A stretch of DNA of 64,000 nucleotides. It comes from Chondrus crispus. Taxonomy: Eukaryota; Rhodophyta; Florideophyceae; Gigartinales; Gigartinaceae. Below, one piece after another: positions 49,655 to 59,675 of the stretch. Below the pieces are notes generated by a model. It was not told the DNA's origin. It made no database searches and was given only the letters and a program-made list of their open reading frames with translations. The stretch spans positions 104,628 through 168,627 of the forward strand of contig NW_005179090.1 in assembly GCF_000350225.1 (NCBI RefSeq), given 5' to 3'. A program made the position numbers and the translations under genes. Numbering within the stretch: the first letter of the stretch is position 1; the number at the start of each line of letters is the position of its first letter.

Positions 49655-50244
49655 TGTAGTACAATTGTGTACCACGACCATCCCGGGGAGATGTGAACCG
49701 GACGGAAGAGCGGGTACTACTGTAGCGACCGGGCTTGCACGCGCCCGTAGCGGAGTACAGTAGTACCCCGCGGGTCACACGTGCTACAACCGCTGGCGTG
49801 GCCACGGGCACACGTGTGTAATCCGTACGGTTATAAGTAGTAATTAGTAGTTAATGGCACGAATTTATTAATTGTGTACAGTAGCTGGTATACAGTAAGT
49901 AACAGCTACTGTAGCAGGACAGGTGTCCTGGCGTCCCACTTAGGGGTTAAGACCGGGGGCACCTGCCCCGTCCCAGTAAAGAGGAGGCAGACTCGCCTCC
50001 CTTCCCTTTACGGCTAAGTGCTAACACCGTTCCGGTTTTCCTTTAGCTCGGGCTTCTAACCCGTGACCGGCCGTCCGGGTATAACACCACCGACTGGCTG
50101 CGCGTCACCGGGCACGTGAGCCTTCCCTCTTTTCGAGTCCATCCGTACGGTTTTTATCCGCGCATGGGTAACCCAGCGTCGCGTGCTCCCTCACCTCTAA
50201 CCCCCCTCGTTCCGAGTGGTCGGGACGAAGGTAGTTATACCACA
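49655..50244 (+). repeat. Gypsy-C 5' LTR
   Basis: Begins TGTAGTACAATTG and ends TATACCACA. It contains repeated TACTGTAG/ACAGTAGTAC blocks and an ACACGTGT palindrome. A TTATAAGTAG sequence near 49831 is a possible TATA box. Confidence 0.92.
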
Positions 50245-50246
50245 TT

Positions 50247-50264
50247 TTGGTACTCTTGTGGAGG
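50247..50264 (+). other. Candidate primer-binding site of gypsy-C
   Basis: TGGTACTCTTGTGGAGGG follows the 5' LTR after two or three T residues, and the same sequence is found at the equivalent place in gypsy-A and gypsy-B. TGG is the usual complement of a tRNA CCA end. I could not name the tRNA. Confidence 0.55.
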
Positions 50265-50363
50265 GTATAACTACAGAGGTTGAGCCCGCACTGGATCGCC
50301 AGTGCGAGCAATTACCGATTGGATTGAAAGAATCACCGCGTCGATCGCCAGTGATCATCGACG

Positions 50364-52817
50364 ATGAACCGTGCGGATTCCGCCGGAGAAGATACCGCCT
50401 CCGGGCGAGCAAGTACCCGCAGTGGCAGAGGCGCACAGCGCCCCCGGATCGACAATCCGGAAGCCCTGCTACGCCCGCCGCCTACCAGGGGCCAGAAGAC
50501 CCCTTCCGCTTCGGACACCACCGCCGGGCTACCGGCTGGTGGGGGAAACCGCGTACAAGTACTGTACGACGCGTTACTCCCGCGATTACAAACCTGGATG
50601 GAGGAATTCCTCGCTGAGGAATTACCCCAGGTCGTCCAGGTTTGCCTCGACCGAACGGTACCCGGGCTGGTGGCGGAGCAAGCGGACGCCGCGCTCCGCG
50701 CCCTGCTGGACGAGAAGATCGCCCCCCTCGTACGCGACGAGGTGGTGGCCGCGCTCGCCGCGGAGGAGGACGAATCTCCCACCGCAATGGCTCTAAAGGG
50801 AGCTATTAGCTCCGCCGTGGCCATTCGTCTGGCCACGACATTTACAACCGAAACGGGAGGCGCGGCACCGCCGCCGGCGCCGCGCCATGAAACCGTTCCG
50901 GGCTCAAGCAATTATATCGCTGATCCGATCGGCGCCGTACCCGGGATTGATAGGATGGACCCTCACTCGGAGGGTAGAGCCATCTATCTCCCAACCGTTT
51001 ACGGTGCTACAGGGAGGACTACAGAAAATGTCCTCCCCATACTCGCCGCTACAGGTGACCCCCGCGGGACAGAAAACCGCCTGGGGCTCCCCGAGACAGA
51101 AAATCGGGACCCGTACCGGTTGAGCACAAGACGTGCACCCGGCACGCGCAGAACCGAAGCGGAATACACCCGGTATTCCGATGCAGAAGACCCCCGTCAC
51201 AGGACGGATGAAAACCGCGAGGAACGCCGCTGGCGATTCCGCGATAACCGCGAGGCACGCCACGGGCGATACCGCGATGCCGGAGGGGGAGGATACCCCT
51301 CCGATGACGACCAATCCGGTTCGGAAGGTTCGCGCAGGCGGGGCCACAGGGCACGCCGCGATAGAAGCCGAGACCGTCACCGGCAAGAACCGTCCGACTC
51401 GGAAGACTACAGTACCGAGTCGGGTGAGGAGCGTCGTCGCTCAAGCAGACACCGCCGGGCTGCGCCAAGGGGCGACGACCGACGGCCTACGGTAATCAGG
51501 CCCCTCAATGACCTGTTTACCAAGGCCGTCAACTACAAGACCTACCGCCTGGAACGGCGTAGCTCGCGCTACGACTCTACAGTAGCGCGGCACATTAACC
51601 GTTACCGGAAGAAACTGGACGTGCAGATGAGATCCCACACGTTCAGTGGTCAAGATCCGATTGCGGTATTGGGATTCCTCGCACGCCTCAAGATGGCGTG
51701 CGACCACAACGGGATCACCGAGGGAGCCGCCGTGTGGTGCTTCCAATTCTACCTCACCGGTCAGGCTCACGCCCTACTCCAGTCCCGTCTCAATGGAAAC
51801 ACCATGGCGGTTGACGTGGAGCGGCGCGAACCGCTCAGGACGTACCCGCAGGTTGTCAACTTTTTGTTGCGTACCTATGCGACCGATGAGGTAATTTCCG
51901 AAGCGGTTGGTGACGTGACCTCCTTCCGTCAAAGTTCGAACATGACGGAGGAGGTCTACAGTAACCACCTCTGGGACAAGGCCCTCCGATGCGGTACGGT
52001 ATTCTCCGACCGGCGGTTGAAGTCCCTATTCGTCGAGGGGTTACTTCCCGCCACGTGCGCGCAGGTCCGCAACTACCTTGCTACGCACCCGGATGTGGAT
52101 TACCAATCCGTGGCTCGATACGCGCAAGCGATCGGGGAAACCAATCGGGCTTCCCGCCGGCAGGGGATGTCAGCCATGGCATCCCGAGAGCCGTCCGGAG
52201 CGGCCAGAAGATTCGAACGTACCGCCAGGACACGGCCCGTGCTGTCGGTTGAGTCGGCATCCGACATCCCGACAGCTCGAGGATCCGTGGCAGAAGAAAT
52301 CTTGGCCGTGACGGACCACACCGCGACGCCGAGCCCGTTAAGCTCGCCGCCGACGAGTTATTACCCGTCGCCAGCAGCCTCGGCATCAGGCGCCGCGGGT
52401 CCGCCCGCCAACCCGGGCGATGTGCGCGCAGGACCGTACGGGAGGCAGGGGCAGAACCCACGGGTCCGGTTCTCCAGTGGGGGATTCCCCGGACCGCCGC
52501 CGTGTCGGTTCTGTCTTGACACTACGCACCGACAAGAGGAGTGTCCCGTCGTTGCCGATGCGGGCCTGCGGGCCAAGCTTCTGGAGGCACGAGAGGCCAA
52601 CTACCCGAAGCTACGCATCCGGCAGGGCCTCCGTCCGGGATCCCCGTTCAACCGCCAGGGGCCGTCCGCTTGGAGAAACCAGCGTCCGACGGCCCCCGCG
52701 GGCGTGAACGTGATAGAAGAGCCGCACCACGGCCCTACTGAAGACCACGTGGTGCAAGCCGCGGAGGAAACCCGCGAAGACCTGCTGCTCACGGGGGAAG
52801 CCGGGGAGGACGCGTAG
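50364..52817 (+). CDS. gag: Gypsy-C Gag
   Basis: The 817-residue Gag has an N-terminal Ser/Arg-rich region, a helical acidic segment (EELPQVVQVCLDRTVPG), a long Arg/Asp/Glu/Gly-rich repeat region, a capsid-like core at about residues 415-580 (GQDPIAVLGFLARLKMACDH, SSNMTEEVYSNHLWDKAL, ATCAQVRNYLATHPD), and a CCHC zinc knuckle near residue 712 (CRFCLDTTHRQEEC). It is larger than typical Ty3 Gag because of the charged repeat region. Intact, with the start context shared by the A and B copies. Pol overlaps its 3' end in the minus-one frame. Confidence 0.9.
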   Translation: MNRADSAGEDTASGRASTRSGRGAQRPRIDNPEALLRPPPTRGQKTPSASDTTAGLPAGGGNRVQVLYDALLPRLQTWMEEFLAEELPQVVQVCLDRTVPGLVAEQADAALRALLDEKIAPLVRDEVVAALAAEEDESPTAMALKGAISSAVAIRLATTFTTETGGAAPPPAPRHETVPGSSNYIADPIGAVPGIDRMDPHSEGRAIYLPTVYGATGRTTENVLPILAATGDPRGTENRLGLPETENRDPYRLSTRRAPGTRRTEAEYTRYSDAEDPRHRTDENREERRWRFRDNREARHGRYRDAGGGGYPSDDDQSGSEGSRRRGHRARRDRSRDRHRQEPSDSEDYSTESGEERRRSSRHRRAAPRGDDRRPTVIRPLNDLFTKAVNYKTYRLERRSSRYDSTVARHINRYRKKLDVQMRSHTFSGQDPIAVLGFLARLKMACDHNGITEGAAVWCFQFYLTGQAHALLQSRLNGNTMAVDVERREPLRTYPQVVNFLLRTYATDEVISEAVGDVTSFRQSSNMTEEVYSNHLWDKALRCGTVFSDRRLKSLFVEGLLPATCAQVRNYLATHPDVDYQSVARYAQAIGETNRASRRQGMSAMASREPSGAARRFERTARTRPVLSVESASDIPTARGSVAEEILAVTDHTATPSPLSSPPTSYYPSPAASASGAAGPPANPGDVRAGPYGRQGQNPRVRFSSGGFPGPPPCRFCLDTTHRQEECPVVADAGLRAKLLEAREANYPKLRIRQGLRPGSPFNRQGPSAWRNQRPTAPAGVNVIEEPHHGPTEDHVVQAAEETREDLLLTGEAGEDA

Positions 52818-55800
52818 AGGCGACGACGTCTCTCCCCGTGCCAAGCCTCAGGAGCTCAGGCACCCCCGAACCGGTTGCGCCAGTGGAAGCGCAACCGGAG
52901 AACCGAACGGAAATCCGGGCCATCTGCTTCTTCGAGAAGCAGAATTATAAGGTTTCCGCCACGGTTGGCCAAAAGCAGGCGCTGATGGTCGCCATCACGC
53001 CAGTGCTCGACTCAGGAGCCGGCCCGAACCTCATCCATTTGTGGTGTGTAGCTGAGTCATGGCGACCGTCGATAAAACCGGTTCGGAGCCCAGCGCTCAT
53101 TGACGCGTCAAACCGCGCAATGAAAGCTCTAGGAGAGATCTCCTTGTTTGTCCGTATCGGTAAATTTATAGCGCGCATCCCGTTCTTGGTGGTGACGAGC
53201 CTCGCCGTGGACTGTATCCTCGGTACGACCTTTCTCGATCGCCACGTCAAGGCGATCCTCCCACCGCAACGGAAGGTCGTGTTCCACGACGCGCCACCAG
53301 TAGCGTTGGTCGGGACAACCCCCTCGAGGCACGACCGCAAGATGGCCTCGAGGAGTGCGATGCGACACCTACCGCCGTCGGAAAAACCCGGGCGGAAGCA
53401 GGCGGCATTCCCGACCACGACACCGTCACGGAAAATCCGCCTCGTCAAAGGGGTGACAATCCCCCCGATGACGCAGGCCCTCGTGAGGGCCGCCACGCCG
53501 GTAGGGGGTCTATGCTTTTTGCAGAACTCCCCAAAAACCGCGCACAAGAACCTGACACTCATGGCCCAGGGGGTCATGGACGTGGTCCCCGAAAAACCGT
53601 TCTCGGTAATGCTCAGCAACTTCGGGCACCGCCCGGTGCACATTCCGAAGCATACCGTGATCGGCCTGGCCCTACAGTCGCCCACTCACATCCTGACCCT
53701 TGGCGAGTCGGCCGCGGAAGCGGCCGAAGCTAAGGAAGGGGGAGGGATATTTAATTCCAACCTCTCAACCGCAGGGAATGGCGCGGGAGAATCCATCGAC
53801 AACCGCACGGACAAGGACGTGGCTGAACAAGCCACGCTGCCAAGGGCGCCCCTCGGGGCGGACGGACCGGATAAACCCGAAGACACCGCCGCCCCTGAGG
53901 AGGACCCCAATTCCTGGCGGGAGGACGTCCATATCGGTGCCGAGGACGAGGAAGTGCGCTCGGAGGTCCTCGAGGTACTGTCCGAATTCAAGGGGATGTG
54001 GACCGGCCGGCTGGGAAAAATCGGGGCGACGAAGCACCGGATTGAGCTCAAGCCCGGTGCTCGCCCGATTTACCAGGCGCCTTACCGCGCCGGACCAACC
54101 GCACGGGAAAAAGAGAAGACGGAGATCGACCGCATGCTCCGGGCAGGGGTAATCGAACCCGCCACGGCCGAATGGGCAAGCCCCGTGGTATTCGTCCCTA
54201 AAAAGGATGGTACCATGCGGTTCTGTGTCGACTACAGAAAGCTCAACGCAGTCACCGTTCGGGATTCCTATCCGCTGCCGAGGATGGACGAGTGCATCGA
54301 TTCCCTCGGCGACGCTACTGTCTTTACCACGCTGGATTGCAACAGCGGGTATTGGCAAGTAGAAATCGGCGAGGAGGACCGCGACAAGACGACGTTCGCG
54401 TCGCACTGCGGGTTGTACCGTTTCCTCTGCATGCCGTTCGGTTTGAAGAATGCCCCCGCGACATTCCAGCGGGCCGTCGACATTATACTGTCGCGGGTAA
54501 AATGGGAAACCGCACTGGTGTACCTGGATGATGTTATCATCTACTCCAAGACCGTAACGGAACACTTCGCACACGTCCGCGAGGTTCTACGCCTGCTGCG
54601 GGATGCGGGTGTGTCGCTGAAGTTGTCAAAGTGCGCTTTCTTTGACACTTCAGTCACCTACCTGGGACACGTGATTCGACCAGGTAGGCTGGAGGTCGAG
54701 CGCCGCAACGTGGTCGCCATCGAGCGCGCTCGACCACCCCAGAACCAGACGGAATTGCGGTCCTTTTTAGGGATGTGCAATGTCTACCGTCGGTTCGTGA
54801 AGGGCTTCGCAAAAATAGCCGCACCGTTAAATCGGAAGACGGGGAAAAATCAACCGTTCGAGTTCGAGATACTCACCGATGAGGAATACGAGGCGTTCGT
54901 GGAGCTCAAGAAACGCCTCGTGTCACCACCGATTCTCGCGTTACCCCGTCACGGAAAGAAGTATACCCTGGATACGGACGCTTGCGCGTACCAGGTCGGC
55001 TGCGCCCTGCTACAGGAGCAGCCGAACGGAGACCGCCTACCGATCGGGTATTGGAGCCGCGCCCTCACGGACGCGGAGAAGAACTATACAACTACCGAGA
55101 AGGAATGCCTCGCTGTCGTCTGGAGTATACTCACGCTTCGACCATATCTGTATGGGAACACGTTCGACCTCCGTACGGATCATGAGGCCCTCCGATGGGT
55201 CCTCAACCTGGCGGATAGCTCCGGCCGGCTAGCGCGCTGGCGTCTCCGCCTAGCCGAGTACGACTACGACGTACAGTACCGGCCGGGTATCAAGCATCAA
55301 CTCGCAGATGGCGTATCACGCCTCCGAGTTGAGGGCGCAAATTCCAAACCGGTCGACGACGAGGTCCCGTGTTTCGCGGTACAATGGCGAGAGGAGGAGC
55401 ATAACCCCGGCCAAGGTACCGTACACTGGGAGACCCCCGTCGACCCGGGGAGAGCTGAGCACGCGTTCGCGGTTATACCCGAAGAACGCGACGTCTCATC
55501 CGTAACGGTAGAAGAGTTCCTTCGAGAACAGGCCGAGGACCCCTTCTGTAGGGCGGCCGCCGAGACCGTGGGGAATCCGGACTCGCGCTACGACGTTGAC
55601 CGATACGGGTTCGTCGTCCGCAAGTCCCCCCTCGATGGGACCCTGCAGCGGGTTGTACCGAAACGGCTCAGGGCGAAGATATTGTACCTCGCCCATCATC
55701 CCCGCCTGGCAGGACACCCGGGCGGTACGAGGATGTATTATACCCTCCGGCGGGAATATTATTGGCCTCATATGGCCAACGACGCCTTCAGTACCGTACG

Positions 55801-57010
55801 GAATTGCGCCTCGTGCGCCGCCACCCGGGGAACCCTGGTGCGGCATCAGAAGGACCTCAAGCTATTCCCAGCGGCAGGGCCGCTGGATTTTGTCGCCATG
55901 GACCTGCTGGGTCCTTTACCGAAGACGGCGCACGGGAATCGCCACGTGCTCGTCATGACCGACCGGTTTACGAAGCTGACGCGCAGCATCCCGTTGCGGA
56001 CAACCACCGCATCGGTTGTGGCAAACGCCTTCCTGGACAATTGGGTCTACGTATACGGCGCACCTCGTTACGTGCTAACCGATAACGGACCACAATTTGC
56101 CGCCAAGTTCTTCGACGCGGTGTGCGCCTTGCTGGGGGTGAGGCACTACCTGACTACCGCCTATCACCCCCAGACAAATGGGCAAACCGAACGGTTCAAC
56201 CGCACCCTGGTGCAGCGCCTCCGACATTATGTCGAGGAGCATCAGAGGGACTGGGACGAGTACATCCAGCCCCTGACCTTCGCGTATAACACGCAGGTCC
56301 ACCGGTCAACGGAGACAACCCCGTTCGACCTGGTGCTGACGCGACCACCGGCCGGATTGGCACTGCCCGGTACTGTACCGCAGGACGCCGGATCCCACAC
56401 GGAAGACCCGCGGACCCCGGTACAGTACAAGCGCGCGACGTTGCGGAAGCTCCGGGATGCCCTCGAGCGCACGCGGGTGAAACTAACCGCGGCGCAGAGG
56501 AGGTACAAAGCCGACTTCGATAAGAAGGTGCGCTTCCGTCCGGTCATCGCGGTGGGAGACTTTGTCTACGTGGACCGTCCACCGCGGCCGTTGACGAGCG
56601 CCGAGCGGGGAGACCTGCCAAGCGACGGAGGAGGACCCTCCGTCAAGCTCTTACCGAAAACGGAAGGCCCGTTTCGGGTCCGATCCGCTACGGAGGCCAC
56701 AGTGGTCGTCGACCAAGACGGGGTCTCGAACCGCGTGAGCATCGATCGGGTAACCAAGATGCCGCGGGGACCCCACGACCCTACTGTGGCCGCACCGACG
56801 ACGGACCCGCCGGCGGGAACACCCGAACCGCCAGCCGAGTACGTGGTGGACCACTTGGTCGCCCACCGGGAGACCCGCAGCGGCGGCCAGTACAAGGTCC
56901 GCTGGTATGGTTTTACCCCAGCGGACGATACCTGGGAACCCGCCGAAGGCCTCCCGCAACCCTTCATCGACCGCTTCTGGCGCGCGCGGGCAACCGCGCG
57001 CCACCGCTAA
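52742..57010 (+). CDS. pol: Gypsy-C Pol (PR, RT, RNase H, IN, chromodomain)
   Basis: The pol frame is open from 52742, so it overlaps gag by 76 bases in the minus-one frame; the first start-like codon is a GTG at 52838, so frameshifting or reinitiation is needed. Counting from 52838, the protease site is DSGA at 58-61, RT has MRFCVDYRKLNAVTV and YLDD at 562-565, RNase H has LDTDACAYQVG at about 711, the integrase zinc region is near 950 (HHPRLAGHPGGTRM, CASCAATRG), the catalytic core has MDLLGPLPK, LTDNGPQF and NGQTERFNR, and a chromodomain lies at about 1334-1385 (YKVRWYGFTPADDTWEP). The frame is uninterrupted. The chromodomain and PR-RT-RH-IN order place it among chromoviruses. Confidence 0.93.
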   Translation, partial: RPRGASRGGNPRRPAAHGGSRGGRVEATTSLPVPSLRSSGTPEPVAPVEAQPENRTEIRAICFFEKQNYKVSATVGQKQALMVAITPVLDSGAGPNLIHLWCVAESWRPSIKPVRSPALIDASNRAMKALGEISLFVRIGKFIARIPFLVVTSLAVDCILGTTFLDRHVKAILPPQRKVVFHDAPPVALVGTTPSRHDRKMASRSAMRHLPPSEKPGRKQAAFPTTTPSRKIRLVKGVTIPPMTQALVRAATPVGGLCFLQNSPKTAHKNLTLMAQGVMDVVPEKPFSVMLSNFGHRPVHIPKHTVIGLALQSPTHILTLGESAAEAAEAKEGGGIFNSNLSTAGNGAGESIDNRTDKDVAEQATLPRAPLGADGPDKPEDTAAPEEDPNSWREDVHIGAEDEEVRSEVLEVLSEFKGMWTGRLGKIGATKHRIELKPGARPIYQAPYRAGPTAREKEKTEIDRMLRAGVIEPATAEWASPVVFVPKKDGTMRFCVDYRKLNAVTVRDSYPLPRMDECIDSLGDATVFTTLDCNSGYWQVEIGEEDRDKTTFASHCGLYRFLCMPFGLKNAPATFQRAVDIILSRVKWETALVYLDDVIIYSKTVTEHFAHVREVLRLLRDAGVSLKLSKCAFFDTSVTYLGHVIRPGRLEVERRNVVAIERARPPQNQTELRSFLGMCNVYRRFVKGFAKIAAPLNRKTGKNQPFEFEILTDEEYEAFVELKKRLVSPPILALPRHGKKYTLDTDACAYQVGCALLQEQPNGDRLPIGYWSRALTDAEKNYTTTEKECLAVVWSILTLRPYLYGNTFDLRTDHEALRWVLNLADSSGRLARWRLRLAEYDYDVQYRPGIKHQLADGVSRLRVEGANSKPVDDEVPCFAVQWREEEHNPGQGTVHWETPVDPGRAEHAFAVIPEERDVSSVTVEEFLREQAEDPFCRAAAETVGNPDSRYDVDRYGFVVRKSPLDGTLQRVVPKRLRAKILYLAHHPRLAGHPGGTRMYYTLRREYYWPHMANDAFSTVRNCASCAATRGTLVRHQKDLKLFPAAGPLDFVAMDLLGPLPKTAHGNRHVLVMTDRFTKLTRSIPLRTTTASVVANAFLDNWVYVYGAPRYVLTDNGPQFAAKFFDAVCALLGVRHYLTTAYHPQTNGQTERFNRTLVQRLRHYVEEHQRDWDEYIQPLTFAYNTQVHRSTETTPFDLVLTRPPAGLALPGTVPQDAGSHTEDPRTPVQYKRATLRKLRDALERTRVKLTAAQRRYKADFDKKVRFRPVIAVGDFVYVDRPPRPLTSAERGDLPSDGGGPSVKLLPKTEGPFRVRSATEATVVVDQDGVSNRVSIDRVTKMPRGPHDPTVAAPTTDPPAGTPEPPAEYVVDHLVAHRETRSGGQYKVRWYGFTPADDTWEPAEGLPQPFIDRFWRARATARHR

Positions 57011-57133
57011 AACCGCACCGGACAGACCCGGCGCGGATGGAATGGACCCGTCGGCGGGGCGACCCGACGCGACGATGGCCAAGGAAACCCTCGAGCCCGG
57101 GTTAGCACACGGGAGACAAGACCGAACGGGGGG

Positions 57134-57430
57134 GGTACCGACGCGGAAATACTGTCAAGGCGAGCCCTCGTCGGCGGCTCAAGAGCGGGGTAAACCGCGA
57201 CCGAACCGGTAGCAGAGCCAGGAACTGGGTGTGTGTGGCCCTCAGAGCACGGGCGGCGGTTTCAAATACGACCGATTTTGGGGACCGCCCAATCGGAGCT
57301 CGTCAATCCGCCGAGAAGCTACCCGCCGCAAGGAAAAAGCAGGCAGAAATTACTAAGGAAAAGGCCGATTTCCCCGCTGAGTCGCTGGTGGGGATGCACC
57401 CCGGGTAGCGCGGAAGGGGACGGGAACCCG
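57134..57430 (+). repeat. Direct repeat, copy 1 (partner 59203-59500)
   Basis: Shared landmarks in order are GGGTACCG, GTCAAGG, AACCGC, TGTGGCCCTCAG, CCGATTTTGGGGA, GAGCTCGTCAA, CCGATTT and GGTGGGGATG. The repeat is clearly diverged, with small indels. Confidence 0.7.
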
Positions 57431-57749
57431 CCCCCGCGACGACCCGCCACGAACACGACACCGTGCGGTCCCTCGCCCCGCGAACCGCGGTACACGCCGG
57501 CCCCTTCAAGACCGACCGGGCAGCTCGGGGGAAACCCGCAGTGGCACCCCCGACCAGACCGCCGAGGCGATCACACCTCGATGGACGACCCCGGGGGGAC
57601 GTGCTACAGGCCGCCCATAACCGCTTACTCACTACCGCATGGCGCGCGGGCGACCGCGCGCAACCATTGCCCCGTGCCGGATTAACCCGGCGCGGAAGGG
57701 CCCTGGACGGCAAGGAGGCGACTCCGGTCGCCGGCTTTTAATTAAGCCC

Positions 57750-58155
57750 AAAAGGGGGCTACGTTTTTCCTCCTAGAAGGGTGGGAAAAAATTGTGGCTC
57801 CCTCCCGTTAACGGCATTGTATTCCCCAGGTCTGCCCGCGTCCGGAGGTCCCAAGACGGAAAATCGACTTTGGGAAGGCACAGGCGGATTTGGAAACCGG
57901 AACTGTAAAACGCTGTTTCTGCTCGTTTTTTACAGTTTCCTTTCGTTTCCAAATCGCTCCTCCGCGGAAGGTGGCAACTGCAGGACTTACCGACCGGTTT
58001 TGGACGAACGACAGAGCCTACTGCCGCTGGGAGCTCCCCGGTGACCGCACGGACATGCTGGCGGTCACACACCCGGCTGTCTCGCCCATGAAAGAGCGCC
58101 GTTTTTGGAAAAACGGCCAGCCCTCCGGGGCTGGGAAAAAAACACTTCCGCGCTA
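57750..58155 (+). repeat. Hairpin module, copy 1 (partner 58560-58980)
   Basis: The module opens with GGGGCTACGTTTTTCC and its inverted partner GGGAAAAAATTGTGGCTCCC, continues with paired GGAAACC/GGTTTCC-type tracts around 57885-57955, and closes with GGAAAAACGGCCAGCC near 58110. Copy 2 repeats this order. A third copy of the opening arm lies at 59139-59157. Confidence 0.7.
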
Positions 58156-58159
58156 AATA

Positions 58160-58418
58160 AGGGTCCAAAAATGCTAAAATTTTATCTTTGCGTATAGTTA
58201 CTTTTAAACTATAAAATTTTGAAAATCTAGATTTACTTGAGCTTGTAAATAAAGATCGTTGTTGAGCTACTATTTTTTTAAACCCAATTAAATTATTTTC
58301 TTCACTAGTTTTTAAATCAGAAAATACAAATAAAAAACTCCATATTTTTTCCTACACCAGCACCTACACCAGTTAAACCGATAGTTGCTAATCCTGCACC
58401 TATCATTTTTGCGCTTTG
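58160..58418 (-). other. atp9: Mitochondrial DNA insert (NUMT) with atp9 fragment
   Basis: A 260-base AT-rich island sits inside GC-rich gypsy sequence. On the minus strand, 58418-58350 encodes QSAKMIGAGLATIGLTGVGAGVG, split here as QSAKMIGAGLATIG and LTGVGAGVG, the N-terminal part of mitochondrial ATP synthase subunit 9 (c-ring). After a junction near 58349, another minus-strand frame of about 60 codons continues to 58160, with KVTIRKDKILAFLD near its end, which resembles part of ribosomal protein L5; that second call is weak. The joined segments suggest two mitochondrial pieces or a rearranged one. It is a pseudogene fragment. Confidence 0.72.
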
Positions 58419-58559
58419 ACCGGCTAGGCCTTGCCCAGCGCAAGCGGAAGCCGCCTAACGACATTGGTTGGCCATTCCGTACGGTTTGGGTGACGCGGGC
58501 TGCTCCGCTGCCCCTGCAGTCCCGAATTTCCGCCCGGTCCTTCACGAGGACACAGTACC

Positions 58560-58980
58560 GGAAAAAGGGCTACGTTTTTCCCTCTAGCAAATAGGGAAAA
58601 AATCGTAGCCCCATTCCAAGAACGGATTCGTCCTCCTGAGGTCGTTGCCGACCCGGGGGTGTCAAAACATGGAAGACCCTATTTGGAAACCAGAACGGTT
58701 TCTATTCGTTTCCTGCAGTTTCTTCCAGTTTCCAAACCAGAGTCACTGGGAAGTGGTCTACCGAGCGGTTCTTGCCTACCTTTCGGGTGGTAGAGGCGCG
58801 TAGCCCACCAGGAGGGCGCGCGACGTTCCGTGACGGACTGTGCGGTGACGCCTCCGCAAATTTATGGAGGAAAACTAAGAGGAGATCTTGGAAAAACGGC
58901 CAGCCCTTCGGGGGTGAAGTCGAAAGTGGGGATTTCTCCCGCTGTTTACGCGCGGCTATACCCCTCGCATGAGGCGAAAA
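58560..58980 (+). repeat. Hairpin module, copy 2
   Basis: GGGCTACGTTTTTCCC at 58567 and GGGAAAAAATCGTAGCCCC at 58594 form a strong stem. TGGAAACCAGAA and TTCCAGTTTCCA follow near 58683-58733, and GGAAAAACGGCCAGCC near 58890. It is a diverged duplicate of 57750-58155. Confidence 0.7.
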
Positions 58981-59202
58981 CCGCCCCACGGGGGTAGCCG
59001 GCAAACCGTACGGTCATGGGCGAAGCAGGCCACCCTACAGTACGGTACTGGGGGTGACCCCCGGGACTGAGATCTCTCTCAGTCGCCAGAGGGACTACTG
59101 TATGCAGTCAGGGGCGACAAGTTGCCCGCCATGAGGATGGGGAAAAATTGTAGCCCCCTCTCGAGGACGGCACCGCCCACAAGGTACCAGCCCGGGCATG
59201 TG

Positions 59203-59500
59203 GGTACCGGCGCCGTCAAACCGTCAAGGATAAACTCCCTGTGGGGAGCCCAGGAGTGGTGTGAACCGCAACCAAACGGGGTACAGACCCCGGATCCGCG
59301 CAAGTGTGGCCCTCAGCGCCCGGGTGGCGGTTTAAAAAATATACCGATTTTGGGGAGCACCCAATGGGAGCTCGTCAAAAAAGCAAAACGCCACCCGCCG
59401 CACGGAAAATTCAGGCACGTTTTACTAAGAAAAACGCCGATTTTACGGCAAACCGTCGGTGGGGATGGGGACCTCGTGCTGCGCAGGGACGGGAAACTAC
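59203..59500 (+). repeat. Direct repeat, copy 2 (partner 57134-57430)
   Basis: This has the same landmark order as copy 1, including TGTGGCCCTCAG at 59305 and CCGATTTTGGGGA near 59343. It ends about 175 bases before the antisense ORF stop. Confidence 0.7.
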
Positions 59501-59675
59501 CTCCGCAGCACCGCGCCGCACCCACCGCGAGGCCATCCACCGCGGCCCGCAGGGGCCGGCGGGGCACTGAGACCAACAAGAACCATTCGGGGAGCTAGGA
59601 GAAGAAGAATGAGGAGACTACTTTACCGTAAAGGAAGGGGGCTTCGGTTCGCTACCCTCACCGCCCCCGAAGACC

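Larger units (their letters stand above)
57011..59675. other. Gypsy-C non-coding region with duplicated modules
   Basis: The 2.67 kb between pol and the antisense ORF carry no supported gene. They contain a diverged direct repeat of about 300 bp (57134-57430 and 59203-59500), a second diverged repeat of about 400 bp (57750-58155 and 58560-58980) built around hairpins, and an AT-rich mitochondrial-like insert between the copies of the second repeat. Gypsy-B has only 176 bases in the equivalent place. Confidence 0.75.
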
